A DNA stretch of 64,000 nt from JTS-AC122 sp050246015 (GTDB lineage: Bacteria > Planctomycetota > Phycisphaerae > Phycisphaerales > UBA1924), in NCBI GenBank assembly GCA_050246015.1, contig JBFWWU010000012.1, forward strand, positions 62,001 through 126,000, in the 5' to 3' direction. Below the pieces are notes generated by a model. The model had not been told where the DNA came from. It saw nothing but the letters and a program-made list of their open reading frames with translations, and made no database searches. This document shows positions 1 to 9,157 of this stretch, in pieces. Both the position numbers and the translations under genes were made by a program. Each line of letters begins with the position of its first letter. Position 1 is the stretch's first letter.

Positions 1-2
1 CG

Positions 3-290
3 GTGATGCATGGGCCGGTGGCGGTGGGAGCGTGCCTGTGGTGCCACGAGCCGCACGAATCGGCGAACGCGTCGCTGCTGCAACGGCCCGGTCGCGGCGT
101 GTGCGTGACGTGTCACGAGGCGGGGCTGTTGAACGCGACGCGCGTAGCGGCGCACGCGGACGACTCACGGAGTTGTCTTGAGTGCCACTTCGGGCACGGG
201 GGCGAGCGGGCGTACTTCCTGAGAGAGGTGATTACGAATCGCGGGGCGGGGGACGGGTCGGGCGAGCCGGCGGTCTCGCCGGAGCGATGA
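3..290 (+). CDS. multiheme c-type cytochrome fragment (doubled CXXCH type), 5' end outside window
   Basis: The frame is open to the left window edge, so the first codons seen (GTG ATG) need not be the real start. The 95 residues hold three heme-attachment motifs, CLWCH, CVTCH and CLECH. The first is followed by EPH and the third by FGHGG, the spacing typical of doubled-CXXCH cytochromes, so this is probably the C-terminal part of a periplasmic or surface electron carrier. Its stop overlaps the next start codon (ATGA at 287-290), so it belongs to the operon that runs to 5081. Heme number and full length cannot be given from this window. Confidence 0.75.
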   Translation: MMHGPVAVGACLWCHEPHESANASLLQRPGRGVCVTCHEAGLLNATRVAAHADDSRSCLECHFGHGGERAYFLREVITNRGAGDGSGEPAVSPER

Positions 291-2335
291 AACGGGGCGC
301 ACGACAAGGCGCGGTGTCGAGGATGGCGGCGTCGATGCTGGTCCTTGTGATCACGGCGGGGACGGCGTGGTCACGGCAGGCGTTGCAGCCGCAGCCGACG
401 GACGACGGGCCTGTGATCGTCGGCGAGCGGCGGGGAAAGTACAACCTGTTGGAACTCCCGCGGTTCGGGTTTGAACTCGAGTTCTTCGGGCAGTGGCAGA
501 AAGACACGACCAAGCAAGGGGGGAGTTCGAGGCAGACGGACACGGAGGATGTGTTCCGCGGGACGGCGAACCTCGACTTCGAGGCGTACGTGGGGCACAA
601 GAACCTGCTGGACATTTCGGGAACGATGAAGTTGGGGCTGGACTACACGCACACCGAGAGCGACACCCTGGGCGAGAAGCGCAACGACCTGGAGTTCACC
701 AATCTGTATGACGTGCAAGGGCTGATCCTGGGGGAAGGTCCCGTGCCGGTGACGGCGTACAGCCGGCGGGTGGATTCGAGGCTCCGGCGGCAGTTCTTCG
801 GAACGATCAAGAACATCACGAGCGAGACGGGCGTGATCGCGCGGCTGAAGTCGGAGGCGGCGCCGATCACGCTGCAGTATTTTCACCGGGAGGAAGACGA
901 ATCGGACCCGCTGGGCACGATCGATTCGTCGCTGGTCCAGGATACCTTCAGCCTCTCGGGGCAACTGCGGCTCGGGGAGCACCAGCGACTGGAACTGGAC
1001 TACGCGTTCGACGACGCGGTGGAGACGCAGGCGTTCGGCTTCCGGAACTCGTACCAGCGGCACGACGGCACGTTCACGCACGTGATCGAGTTCGGGAAGG
1101 ACAACCTGGACAGCCTGCGATCATCGCTGCGGGTGTACGACCAGTCGGGCGTGTTCGCGCAGAGCACGTACCGGCTGGACGAACAACTTCGGCTGCGGCA
1201 CAGCGACCGGCTCGAATCGCGGTACGACGTCACCGCGGAGCAGCAGACGCGCGGCGGGGTGGACCAGACGCTGTTGGGCGGGAGCGCGACGGTGCGGCAC
1301 AAGTTGTATGACAGTCTCGTGAGTTCGGCGACGGCGGGGCTGAGGCGGCTGGAGGTCGATGACGAGTTCACCAGCGACGAGGCGTTCATCAACGGATTGC
1401 TGGACTACACGAAGAAGGTGCCCGTGGGGCGGCTGAACGTGAGCACGGCGGCCGGGTACAACCGGCAGGACAACAGCGAGCGCGGCGGCGATCTGCCGGT
1501 CCTGGACGAGGCGCACGTGTTCAACGACCCGTTCCCGGTGACGATCAACCGGCGGAACATCGTCGCGTCGTCGATCGTCGTGACGACGACGGCGCACTCG
1601 CCGCTGTTCGAGGGGCTGGACTACACGGTACAGGCGTTCGCGGACCGGGTGGAACTGCGCCGCGTGCTGGGAGGAGCGATCGGGAACGGCGACGCGGTGC
1701 TGGTGACGTACGACATCGGGCCCGAGCCGGGGAACGTGATCGACACGACGACGGTGAGCGTTTCGGCGCGGCTGAACTTTGACGAGACGCTGGCGAAGGG
1801 GCTGTCGCTGTACGTGACGTACCGGCGGTCGGACCATGCGCTGCACGCGGATCAGCCGGCGCTCTTCGTGCTCGACGACTTCGAGGATCTGCTGTACGGG
1901 GCGGAGTACCAGATCGGCGCGGTGACGCTGCTGGCGGAGCGGCAGAATCACGAGAGCGAGGTGTCGCCGTATGACGTGGTACGATTTCAGGCGCGGTATA
2001 ACCAGCGGTTCAGCCGGGAATCGGTGGTGAACCTGGAATACTCGCACGAGACGGTGGAGTATGCGCTGACGGACAATCGGCTGCAACTGGACCGGGTGAC
2101 ATTTCGATGGACGCAGCGCCTGGACGAGGCGCTGCGGGCCAGCGTCGAGATCCAGTTCCGCAATGAGCAGGACCGGCTGAGCGACGATGTGCGTGCGTGG
2201 GACCAGGCGATCGAACTGACGTGGCGGAAGCGCCAGACGACGATCTTCGCGTCGTTCCACAACACGATCCTGGACAGTTCGAGCGTGGAGCGGACGTCGC
2301 AGTTGTTCACGATCGGGATCAGGCGGACGTTTTGA
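287..2335 (+). CDS. putative outer-membrane beta-barrel (porin-like) of a cytochrome locus
   Basis: The 682-residue product starts at ATG 287, which overlaps the upstream TGA. An in-frame start at 182 would lie inside the previous gene. A signal peptide is clear (hydrophobic stretch MLVLVITAGTAW near residues 17-28). The mature chain has many alternating polar/hydrophobic segments rich in Tyr, Arg and Asp, no hydrophobic helices, and ends in an aromatic residue (IGIRRTF), as outer-membrane barrels do. There is no heme motif. Flanked by multiheme cytochromes and an NHL lipoprotein, it is a good candidate for the sheath protein of a porin-cytochrome conduit, analogous in role to MtrB or OmbB. 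That role is inferred from context; I cannot assign the family by motif. Confidence 0.7.
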   Translation: MKRGARQGAVSRMAASMLVLVITAGTAWSRQALQPQPTDDGPVIVGERRGKYNLLELPRFGFELEFFGQWQKDTTKQGGSSRQTDTEDVFRGTANLDFEAYVGHKNLLDISGTMKLGLDYTHTESDTLGEKRNDLEFTNLYDVQGLILGEGPVPVTAYSRRVDSRLRRQFFGTIKNITSETGVIARLKSEAAPITLQYFHREEDESDPLGTIDSSLVQDTFSLSGQLRLGEHQRLELDYAFDDAVETQAFGFRNSYQRHDGTFTHVIEFGKDNLDSLRSSLRVYDQSGVFAQSTYRLDEQLRLRHSDRLESRYDVTAEQQTRGGVDQTLLGGSATVRHKLYDSLVSSATAGLRRLEVDDEFTSDEAFINGLLDYTKKVPVGRLNVSTAAGYNRQDNSERGGDLPVLDEAHVFNDPFPVTINRRNIVASSIVVTTTAHSPLFEGLDYTVQAFADRVELRRVLGGAIGNGDAVLVTYDIGPEPGNVIDTTTVSVSARLNFDETLAKGLSLYVTYRRSDHALHADQPALFVLDDFEDLLYGAEYQIGAVTLLAERQNHESEVSPYDVVRFQARYNQRFSRESVVNLEYSHETVEYALTDNRLQLDRVTFRWTQRLDEALRASVEIQFRNEQDRLSDDVRAWDQAIELTWRKRQTTIFASFHNTILDSSSVERTSQLFTIGIRRTF

Positions 2336-3459
2336 TGGGGCCGGCGGGGAGCGATCAAGACACGGGAGCGAACGTGCAACGACGAGCGCGGGAGTTGAAG
2401 CGATGGGGAGCGGGGGTCGTGATAGGAACGGCGTGCGCGGTGCCGGGGTGCGGGAGCGCGCCGGGGGAGATATTCGATACGGCCAGCACGGCGCATCAGT
2501 GGCCGCCCGCACCGGATCAGCCGAGGGTGAGGTATATCGGGCAACTGGCGAGCGACGAGGACCTGAAGGCTGGGGTGGGATTTTTCGAGCAGGTAGCGCG
2601 AGCGATCGCGGGGAAGGAGCCGGCGCGGGGGATGGTGAGCCCGCTGGGGGTGTGCACGGACGGTGGTGACCGGGTATTTGTCGCGGACAGCGGCGCGGGG
2701 TGCGTGGTGATGTTCGACCTGTCGGCGCGGACGATGGAGCAGTGGCGTGCGCCGGCGGGGGAACGAGCGCTGGGGCAGGTGGTCGCGGTGGCGTATGACG
2801 GGGCGTGGGACGGGGGCCGGGGGCGTGTGCTGGCGGCGGACTCGCTGGAGGGGCGGATCGTGGGGTTTGACCGCGATGGGAAGTGGCTCGGGGCGCTGCG
2901 CACGGGCGACCTGAGGCGGCCGTGCGGGCTGGCGGTTGACCCTCGCGGGGGGCGGGTGTTGGTGGTGGACTCGGCGGCGCACCAAGTGGTGGTGCTGGCG
3001 ATGGACGGGCGGGAGCTCAAGCGGATCGGGGAGCGGGGGTCGGGGCTTGGGCAGTTCAACTTTCCGACCGGTGTGGCGCTGAGCGCCAGCGGGCTGATGC
3101 TGGTGAGCGACTCGCTGAACTTCCGGGTGCAGGTGTTTGACCCGGACCTTCGGCCGATCCGGCAGATCGGTCGCAAGGGGGATATGCCGGGGTATTTCGC
3201 GCAGCCCAAGGGGGTCGGGGTGGACTCGGAGGGGCATGTGTACGTGGTGGACGCGAACTTCGAGGCGGTGCAGTTGTTCAGCGTGGACGGGGAACTGCTG
3301 ATGACGTTTGGGCGAGAAGGCCAGGGCCCGGGGGAGTTCTGGCTGCCGGCGGGGATACATGTGTCGGAGCGGGGTGTGATGCGGCGGATCTGGATCGCCG
3401 ATTCATACAACAAGCGAGTGCAGGTGTTTGACTACCTGCGTGAGGAGCCGAGGCGATGA
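2335..3459 (+). CDS. NHL-repeat beta-propeller lipoprotein
   Basis: The start ATG at 2335 shares a base with the preceding TGA (TGATG). An in-frame GTG at about 2374 would give a shorter signal peptide and is possible. The leader has a hydrophobic core followed by AVPGC, with Cys39 as the likely lipidated residue. The rest (374 residues in all) is a series of about six repeats, each with a G-V/L-A/G-V-D motif followed by V-V-D or V-S-D and then V-Q-V-F/L, typical of six-bladed NHL propellers. NHL proteins recur in multiheme cytochrome clusters of metal-reducing bacteria, where they are thought to scaffold surface complexes. Here it sits between the barrel and the 12-heme cytochrome, in the same operon. 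Confidence 0.8.
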   Translation: MGPAGSDQDTGANVQRRARELKRWGAGVVIGTACAVPGCGSAPGEIFDTASTAHQWPPAPDQPRVRYIGQLASDEDLKAGVGFFEQVARAIAGKEPARGMVSPLGVCTDGGDRVFVADSGAGCVVMFDLSARTMEQWRAPAGERALGQVVAVAYDGAWDGGRGRVLAADSLEGRIVGFDRDGKWLGALRTGDLRRPCGLAVDPRGGRVLVVDSAAHQVVVLAMDGRELKRIGERGSGLGQFNFPTGVALSASGLMLVSDSLNFRVQVFDPDLRPIRQIGRKGDMPGYFAQPKGVGVDSEGHVYVVDANFEAVQLFSVDGELLMTFGREGQGPGEFWLPAGIHVSERGVMRRIWIADSYNKRVQVFDYLREEPRR

Positions 3460-5081
3460 AACGAACACTGGCAGGGGCGGCGGGCGCGGTGCTGGGACTG
3501 GCGGGGGCGGTGACGGGGCGAGCGAGCGCGCAGGCGACGAGCGTGGTGAACAGCCCGCACAACCTGTCGGCGTCGGGCCCGGGGGCTGTGAGGGCGCTCA
3601 CGGAGGATCAGGTGTGCATTTTCTGTCACACGCCGCACAACACCTCCCCGGTGAGGCCGTTGTGGAACCGGGCGATGCCGACGGAGGGGTACACGATCTA
3701 TACGAGCCGGGCGTTGGATGCCCGGCCGGGGCAGCCGACGGGGATGTCGAAGATGTGCCTGTCGTGTCACGACGGGACGATCGCGCTGGGCGCGGTGGTA
3801 TCACGGAACGGGCCGATATTGATGAGCGGCGGGGTGACGACGATCCCGGAGGGGCGTGGCCGGATCGGAACGGACCTGTCGGATGACCATCCGATTTCGT
3901 TTCGGTATGACGCGGCGCTGGCGTCGCATGATCTGCGGCTGAGGTCGCCGAACCTGCTGCCGCCGGAGGTGGTGCTGGACCCGAACTCGGAACTTCAGTG
4001 CACGACATGCCACGATGCGCACAACAACGCGAACGGGAGTTTCCTGGTCGTGCGGAACGACACGTCGCAGTTGTGCGTGACGTGTCACCAGATGGGACAG
4101 ACGACGGTGAGCGGGCATCAGACGTGCGGGTCGTGCCATCAGCCGCACAGTTCACCGAGCGGGCCGTATCTGCTGAAGCGTGCGACCGTGGGGGAGACGT
4201 GCGTGTCGTGCCACAACGGGACGGTGGCGGGTGCGGCGAACATCGCGCCGGACCTGAACAAGGTGTCGGTGCACGAGACGCTGAGCGTGGTGGATCCGCC
4301 GGAGCCGCACCAGGGGCACGTGAACTGCGCGGATTGTCACGAGCCGCACACGATGGGGCAAGGCGGGACCTCGCCGCCGGGATTGCATCCGAACTTCGGG
4401 CGGATCGGCGGGGTATCGGCGGGGGGAAGTCCGGTGGCGAGCGCGTCGCATGAGTACGAGGTGTGTTTCAAGTGTCACGCGGAGGGGAGCGTGGTGCTCC
4501 CGACGGTGTCTCGGCGACTGGAGCAGAACAACACGCGGCTGGAGTTCAGCCCGAGCGCGGTGTCGTACCACCCGGTGGAGGCGCCGGGGCGGAACTCGAT
4601 GGTGCCGAGCCTGAGGCCCGGGTGGACGACGGCGAGCCTGGTGGCGTGTTCGAGTTGTCACAACTCGGACACGGGGCGCAGCGCGGGAGGATCCGGCCCG
4701 GACGGGGTGCACGGGTCAAACCAGGAGCCGCTGCTTCGGGCGCGGTACGAGACGCGGGACCTGACCAGCGAGAGCGCGCAGGCGTACGCGCTGTGCTACA
4801 CGTGTCATGATCGGGCGAGTATCCTGGACGATCGATCGTTTCCGGGGCACAAGAAGCACATCCAGGAGGAGCGGACGCCGTGCGCGGCGTGCCATGATGC
4901 GCATGGGATCGCGTCGACGCAGGGGACGACGACGGGGAACTCGAACCTGATCAACTTCGCGGCGGGGATCGTGTTCCCGAGCCAGTCGAGCGGGCGGCTG
5001 GAGTTCAGGGATCTCGGCACGTTCCGGGGAGAGTGCACCCTTCGGTGTCACGGAAGGAATCATGAAGCGGAGGGGTACTGA
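3456..5081 (+). CDS. dodecaheme c-type cytochrome (doubled CXXCH family), secreted
   Basis: The 541-residue product starts at ATG 3456, overlapping the stop of the NHL gene (ATGA). It has a signal peptide ending near ASA-Q, about residue 26. I count eleven CXXCH motifs (CIFCH, CLSCH, CTTCH, CVTCH, CGSCH, CVSCH, CADCH, CFKCH, CSSCH, CYTCH, CAACH) and one CX3CH (CTLRCH) near the C-terminus, so up to twelve hemes. Several are followed by the D/E-A/P-H signature of the doubled-CXXCH family. It is probably periplasmic or on the outer surface, carrying electrons with the barrel encoded upstream. It is the last gene of the operon and converges on the 15-heme cytochrome gene with an 86-base gap. Confidence 0.88.
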   Translation: MKRTLAGAAGAVLGLAGAVTGRASAQATSVVNSPHNLSASGPGAVRALTEDQVCIFCHTPHNTSPVRPLWNRAMPTEGYTIYTSRALDARPGQPTGMSKMCLSCHDGTIALGAVVSRNGPILMSGGVTTIPEGRGRIGTDLSDDHPISFRYDAALASHDLRLRSPNLLPPEVVLDPNSELQCTTCHDAHNNANGSFLVVRNDTSQLCVTCHQMGQTTVSGHQTCGSCHQPHSSPSGPYLLKRATVGETCVSCHNGTVAGAANIAPDLNKVSVHETLSVVDPPEPHQGHVNCADCHEPHTMGQGGTSPPGLHPNFGRIGGVSAGGSPVASASHEYEVCFKCHAEGSVVLPTVSRRLEQNNTRLEFSPSAVSYHPVEAPGRNSMVPSLRPGWTTASLVACSSCHNSDTGRSAGGSGPDGVHGSNQEPLLRARYETRDLTSESAQAYALCYTCHDRASILDDRSFPGHKKHIQEERTPCAACHDAHGIASTQGTTTGNSNLINFAAGIVFPSQSSGRLEFRDLGTFRGECTLRCHGRNHEAEGY

Positions 5082-5167
5082 GAGAGGGGGGAGCCGGCGG
5101 GCGCTGGATTATGGTGAGCATTTGAAGCGTGCGCGGGAAGCATGTAGCAGTGGTGGGAGCGGGGGCG

Positions 5168-6526
5168 CTACTTCGATTCCGCGGGGGCCGCGGTGTGATC
5201 GTACTTCGCGGGCTTGTGGCACCCCGGGGCGCAGGAGCCGCCGGTGGGGGTCACCTGGAAGTTGATGGGGATTTCCCACTCGCCGAAGGGGACCTTTTCA
5301 CCGACCTGCTTGGGGTTGCGAGCGAGGTGGGTGGTGTGGCAGGCGCGGCAACTGCGGCCCTGGGGGCCGGACTTGACGACGTGGAGGTAGTGGAGATTCT
5401 GATCGGCGTTGCGGAAGGAGGTCGCGGTCTGCGTGGTGGGGGCGAGGGCGAGTTGCTTATCGTGACACTTGAAGCACAGGGCGTACGCGTCGTCGGTGAA
5501 CTGCTGATAGAACGCGGTGGAATACGGGGCGACGAGGAGGTCGGTCTGCTCGCCGCCGTGGACGGTGTGGCAGGCGGCGCAGTCGCCTTTTTCAACCGGG
5601 GCGTGCTTGTGGAACGTGTCGAGGGCGAGTTCCTTCATGGCGGCGATGGGCCTGGCCTTTGGGTCGTCGAGTTTGATGGGCTTGTCGTGACAGGCCAGGC
5701 AGGACGAGGTCGGGTCTTTGGCCAGGAGTTTGGAGTGGTCGGCGCCGTGGGGGAGGTGGCAGTTGAGGCAGGCGCGGGTGTCGGAGACAGCGGCGTGCTT
5801 GTGCTTGGCCGCCATGGCCTTGTCGTAGGTCTCCTTGTGGCAGGATGCGCAGAGTTCGACCGCGGGCATCTTGAGCGCCTTGACCTGGTCGGTGGAGTGA
5901 GCGGTGTGGCACTGGAGGCAATCCCCATTGACGGGCTCGTGATGGAACGAAGCGGCGTCGATGGACCGGCCGACGTCTTCATGGCACTTGAGACAGAGGG
6001 CTCGGCGGTCGAGGATCAGGAGTTTTTCATGGTCGGCGGTGTGGGGCTTGTGGCAGAGGCGGCAGTCTTCCTGAGCGGGCTTGTGGATATGAGCCGCGCT
6101 GTTGACGGTCTTGTGGCACTGGGTGCAGAGTTGGACGATGGAGTCGTTCTTGAGGAGTTTGCGGGTCGTCCCACCGTGGGGATCGTGGCACGTGGCGCAC
6201 TCACCCTTGGCGACGGGGTCGTGGACAAACGTCCCCTCGGTGCCGGTCTTATCAATGTGGCAGAAATCGCACAGGTTTCGGCCGGGGCGCTTCATCTGGA
6301 AGGTGTGCTTGGCCGGATCGACGTATTCGTGGCAGGCATCGCAGGCCTGGACGGCGTTGGGGCCATGAAGGAACGGATAGTTTTGCTGCTTGGCGTGGCA
6401 TCCTGACGTGGTGCAGTTCAGGACGCGCGTGGTGGGGAGGGCCGGCGCGGGCTGCGGCTGGGCGTGGGCGGCGGAGATCGCGAGGGCCAGCAGCGGGGCG
6501 AGGGGCATGCATCGACGAGTGATCAC
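5168..6526 (-). CDS. 15-heme periplasmic c-type cytochrome (doubled CXXCH family)
   Basis: The start chosen is GTG at 6526, which overlaps the stop of the upstream gene as GTGA. ATG at 6508 would still keep the signal peptide (MPLAPLLALAISAAHA). The 452-residue product carries thirteen CXXCH motifs plus one CX4CH (CTTSGCH, the first) and one CX3CH (CAPGCH, the last), so up to fifteen hemes in about 430 mature residues, a very dense packing. There is no membrane segment beyond the signal peptide. It is co-transcribed with the NapC-type membrane cytochrome and is likely its periplasmic acceptor, carrying electrons toward the outer membrane. Confidence 0.87.
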   Translation of the reverse strand: MITRRCMPLAPLLALAISAAHAQPQPAPALPTTRVLNCTTSGCHAKQQNYPFLHGPNAVQACDACHEYVDPAKHTFQMKRPGRNLCDFCHIDKTGTEGTFVHDPVAKGECATCHDPHGGTTRKLLKNDSIVQLCTQCHKTVNSAAHIHKPAQEDCRLCHKPHTADHEKLLILDRRALCLKCHEDVGRSIDAASFHHEPVNGDCLQCHTAHSTDQVKALKMPAVELCASCHKETYDKAMAAKHKHAAVSDTRACLNCHLPHGADHSKLLAKDPTSSCLACHDKPIKLDDPKARPIAAMKELALDTFHKHAPVEKGDCAACHTVHGGEQTDLLVAPYSTAFYQQFTDDAYALCFKCHDKQLALAPTTQTATSFRNADQNLHYLHVVKSGPQGRSCRACHTTHLARNPKQVGEKVPFGEWEIPINFQVTPTGGSCAPGCHKPAKYDHTAAPAESK

Positions 6527-8007
6527 TTGGGCGGCTCCGTCTCGCGAGCGCGGAAGAGAGCAAGTCGCGTGCGGGCCTGCTCGAGGAGTTGCTGGGTGTA
6601 TCGCGGGTTGTGGACGCCCCAACTGCCGTCGGCCCGGACCATGTCGAGCAGGCGGCGGACGGCGATGACCTCGGGGTCGAGTTGGGCGGTGGGGTCGAGC
6701 GAGTTGTAGTCGCTTTCCACCGCGTCGAAGAGGGCGTGGGCGGTGCGTTGCCAGAGCGGGACCATCTCGGCGCCGAAGCCGGGGCGGTGGCAACGATCGC
6801 ACGCTTCAGCGACCGCCGCGAACACCATGGCGCCGCTGGTGGGCTTGACGCTGACGGGCCGGGGCTTGATGTGGCAACCGGTGCAATCGATATGGGCCAG
6901 GAACATGGGGCTGACGGCGGGGAGGCGGCCATCGGCCCTGGGGGACTCGTCATGGAGATAGGTGTTGCGTTGAACGGCGTGCTGGTCGATGTGGCACTTT
7001 CGGCAGTCGAACTGTTCGAGGGTGCCCGTCTGGGCGATGGGGCCGTGGTGCATGGTGCCGTGGCAACTGGAGCATTCGATCTTGTGGCGGCCCTCGTTGT
7101 GGACGCGGTGCATCTCGGGAGTGGGCAGCACTTTTTCCAGGCCGAAGGTGTGGCACTGGAGGCAGTGGCCGTTCTCGATGGGAACTGGTGCGGTGGTGTT
7201 GCCGCGGTGGCATGACTCGCACTTGGCGCCGTAGGAGAGGTACTCGGCGTGTGTGACCTTGAGCCCGTTTCGCTCGATGGTTCCCGGTGGGGGCGTGTGG
7301 CAGGTCGTGCAGGACGCCGGGGCGAGTTTGCCGGCGTGCTCGGGAGGAGGGGGGGGTGGGGCGGCGGGTGGGGGAGAGGTGGAGGTGGCCACGGCCAGGG
7401 CGCGGTCCTCGCGGACGTTCATGCGGAGCAGAGAAGGGAGGACACCGGCGCCGGCGGCGGCCGGGGCGTTGTCGTGCGAACTCTCGATGAGGTGGCAGTT
7501 GATGCAGACATTGGTGTTGATTTCGAAGTGCTCGTCGCCCTTGATGTGCGAGTGGCAGGTGGTGCAGGAGACCTTGATGCCGGCGAACTCGAGATCGAGG
7601 TGCTTGTCATGGCGGAAGAGGTAGTCGCCGGAGTCCTTCTTGACGTCTCTCACACGCTGCAGGTCGTGGCATCCGGAGCGGGTGCACGACAGGGCGCTGA
7701 CGGAGGCGGAGGGCTTCATGGACGTGCGGTGCAGGACGTCGTCAACGACCTGGCCCAGCCCGTTGAGTTTGGCGGCGATGAAGTTGTCAACGCCCGGGTT
7801 GATATGGCACTTGACGCACTCGACGTTCTTGTGGGCGCCGTGCTTCCAACTGGCGTAGTAGGGCTCCATGATGTGGCACGAGTTGCAGAAGAAGCTCTGG
7901 GAGGTGAGTTCGACGCTCCCGACGGATGTCAGGGCGAAGAGCACCAGGAGGGTGATGGTCCAGCGCTTCCAGCCGCGGAGGCCGATTCGTCTGAGAAAAC
8001 GTCGCAT
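6523..8007 (-). CDS. NapC/NirT-type membrane-anchored cytochrome with extended 12-heme architecture
   Basis: ATG at 8007 gives 494 residues. An N-terminal membrane anchor (about residues 14-34) is followed at once by CNSCH (41-45) with the H-I-M-E-P-Y-Y-x-S-W-K-H context typical of NapC/NirT/NrfH quinol dehydrogenases. Further motifs are CVKCH, CTRSGCH (CX4CH), CTTCH and CINCH. A Pro-rich linker (about 208-228) then leads to seven more motifs: CTTCH, CESCH, CLQCH, CSSCH, CRKCH, CTGCH and CDRCH. Family members usually carry 4-7 hemes, so this looks like a NapC-like module fused to a second heptaheme module. It probably oxidises menaquinol at the inner membrane and passes electrons to the 15-heme protein encoded next, whose start overlaps this stop. 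Confidence 0.85.
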   Translation of the reverse strand: MRRFLRRIGLRGWKRWTITLLVLFALTSVGSVELTSQSFFCNSCHIMEPYYASWKHGAHKNVECVKCHINPGVDNFIAAKLNGLGQVVDDVLHRTSMKPSASVSALSCTRSGCHDLQRVRDVKKDSGDYLFRHDKHLDLEFAGIKVSCTTCHSHIKGDEHFEINTNVCINCHLIESSHDNAPAAAGAGVLPSLLRMNVREDRALAVATSTSPPPAAPPPPPPEHAGKLAPASCTTCHTPPPGTIERNGLKVTHAEYLSYGAKCESCHRGNTTAPVPIENGHCLQCHTFGLEKVLPTPEMHRVHNEGRHKIECSSCHGTMHHGPIAQTGTLEQFDCRKCHIDQHAVQRNTYLHDESPRADGRLPAVSPMFLAHIDCTGCHIKPRPVSVKPTSGAMVFAAVAEACDRCHRPGFGAEMVPLWQRTAHALFDAVESDYNSLDPTAQLDPEVIAVRRLLDMVRADGSWGVHNPRYTQQLLEQARTRLALFRARETEPPK

Positions 8008-8035
8008 AGGTCGTCTCGGGTGATGGCGTGAGGAA

Positions 8036-9073
8036 CTAGCGGTCAAGGAGGAGTTCAGCGGAGCGGCGGTAGTGGGCGAGCGCGCCGGGGGTGTCGCCGC
8101 GGGCTTCAAGGATGCGGCCCATGAGGTAGTGGGCGCGGGGGTGCTTTGGATCGGAGGTCAGGACCGAGGAGAGGGCGGCTTCGGGCTCGGAGAGGCCGTC
8201 GGCGGAGCGCCGGATCTGGATCTCGGCGAGGCCGAGCGTCGCGTCGACCGAGTCGGGGATGGTCGCGAGGATGGAAGCGAAAATTGGTTCGGCGTCGCGC
8301 AGGCGGTCCTGGCGCAGCATCAGCGAGGCGAGACCCAGGCGCGCGGGGAGGTGGGAGGGATCGAGTTTGAGGGCATCGGCGAAGCGAGCCTCGGCCAGGT
8401 CATAGAGGGCGTGGCGGGTGAGTTCTTCGCCCAGGTGGGCGAGGTGATCGGCGCGAACGGCCTCTGGGTGCATGGCGGGGGAGCGGGGATCCAGGGACTG
8501 CTCGAACTGCGCGTCGGATTCCTTCCCGGCCGCGACCAGGAGAGATTCGGCCAGGAGTTCCTTGAAGCGCGGGACGAACGCTGGTGATGAGTGGACGACT
8601 TTCCCCTTGGGATTGACGACGACGATGGTGGGGACGACGAGGATGCGGTAGGCGCCGAAGGTCTCGCGGGTTGGATCGTGGAGGATGAGAGGGGGGAACC
8701 GGCCTCTGGCGGCTTCGTCCTTGAGTTGAGCCGGTGTGGCGTCCTGCGCGACGATAAGGATCGGCAGGGCGCGGGCCGGCGCCAGGCTGGGCTCGGCGAT
8801 GGTGTCCAGCACGTCGGTGCAGGCGGAGCGGGTGGCGTCGTTGGTGACCTCCCCGAAGATCAGCACGAGCGAGCGCGGGGCGAGCGCCGATGTGTCGACC
8901 GAGGAGGCGTTGAGGTCCTTGAGCCGGATCGGCGGGGCGTCGGATCCGCGTGGCGGGGAGGCGGATCGCGGGAGAGCGGGCGCGGCGGCCAGGGCGGCGA
9001 TCATCGCCAGGAGGACGGGGATGGATCGGAGCCGTCGTGACCGGGTGGTGTGGCTTTGAGAGGCGGGGTTCAT
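8036..9073 (-). CDS. secreted thioredoxin-fold protein with TPR domain, active-site cysteine pair absent
   Basis: The start is ATG 9073, with a GGAG ribosome site a few bases upstream. The 345-residue product has a signal peptide (hydrophobic IPVLLAMIAALAAAPAL), then a TlpA/ResA-like fold (about 55-190) recognisable from the cis-Pro segment VVPTIVVVNPKG and strand LVLIFGEV. Where ResA/TlpA proteins have CxxC there is only one cysteine (RSACTDVL), so disulfide reductase activity is doubtful. The C-terminal half is a run of TPR helices (about 215-345). It is first in the operon with the 12-heme and 15-heme cytochromes, which suggests a chaperone or assembly role in the periplasm. A sigma-54-type site faces it from about 85 bases upstream. 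Confidence 0.75.
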   Translation of the reverse strand: MNPASQSHTTRSRRLRSIPVLLAMIAALAAAPALPRSASPPRGSDAPPIRLKDLNASSVDTSALAPRSLVLIFGEVTNDATRSACTDVLDTIAEPSLAPARALPILIVAQDATPAQLKDEAARGRFPPLILHDPTRETFGAYRILVVPTIVVVNPKGKVVHSSPAFVPRFKELLAESLLVAAGKESDAQFEQSLDPRSPAMHPEAVRADHLAHLGEELTRHALYDLAEARFADALKLDPSHLPARLGLASLMLRQDRLRDAEPIFASILATIPDSVDATLGLAEIQIRRSADGLSEPEAALSSVLTSDPKHPRAHYLMGRILEARGDTPGALAHYRRSAELLLDR

Positions 9074-9157
9074 CGGCTGGCTCCTTCGGAGGCGGGAGCG
9101 GCGGTGGAGCCCATCCCGAGCGAGCCAAAGTACGGCGAGGATTGCATGCCGAAAGGG

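Noticed and set aside
182..286. Upstream start for the beta-barrel gene
   Set aside because: It would lie inside the preceding cytochrome gene and put 35 Arg/Gly-rich residues before a normal signal peptide. ATG 287 overlaps the stop and fits better.
5129..6406. 425-residue plus-strand open frame
   Set aside because: It is antisense to the 15-heme cytochrome gene, rich in Gly/Val/Glu, has no ribosome site or motif, and is explained by high GC content.
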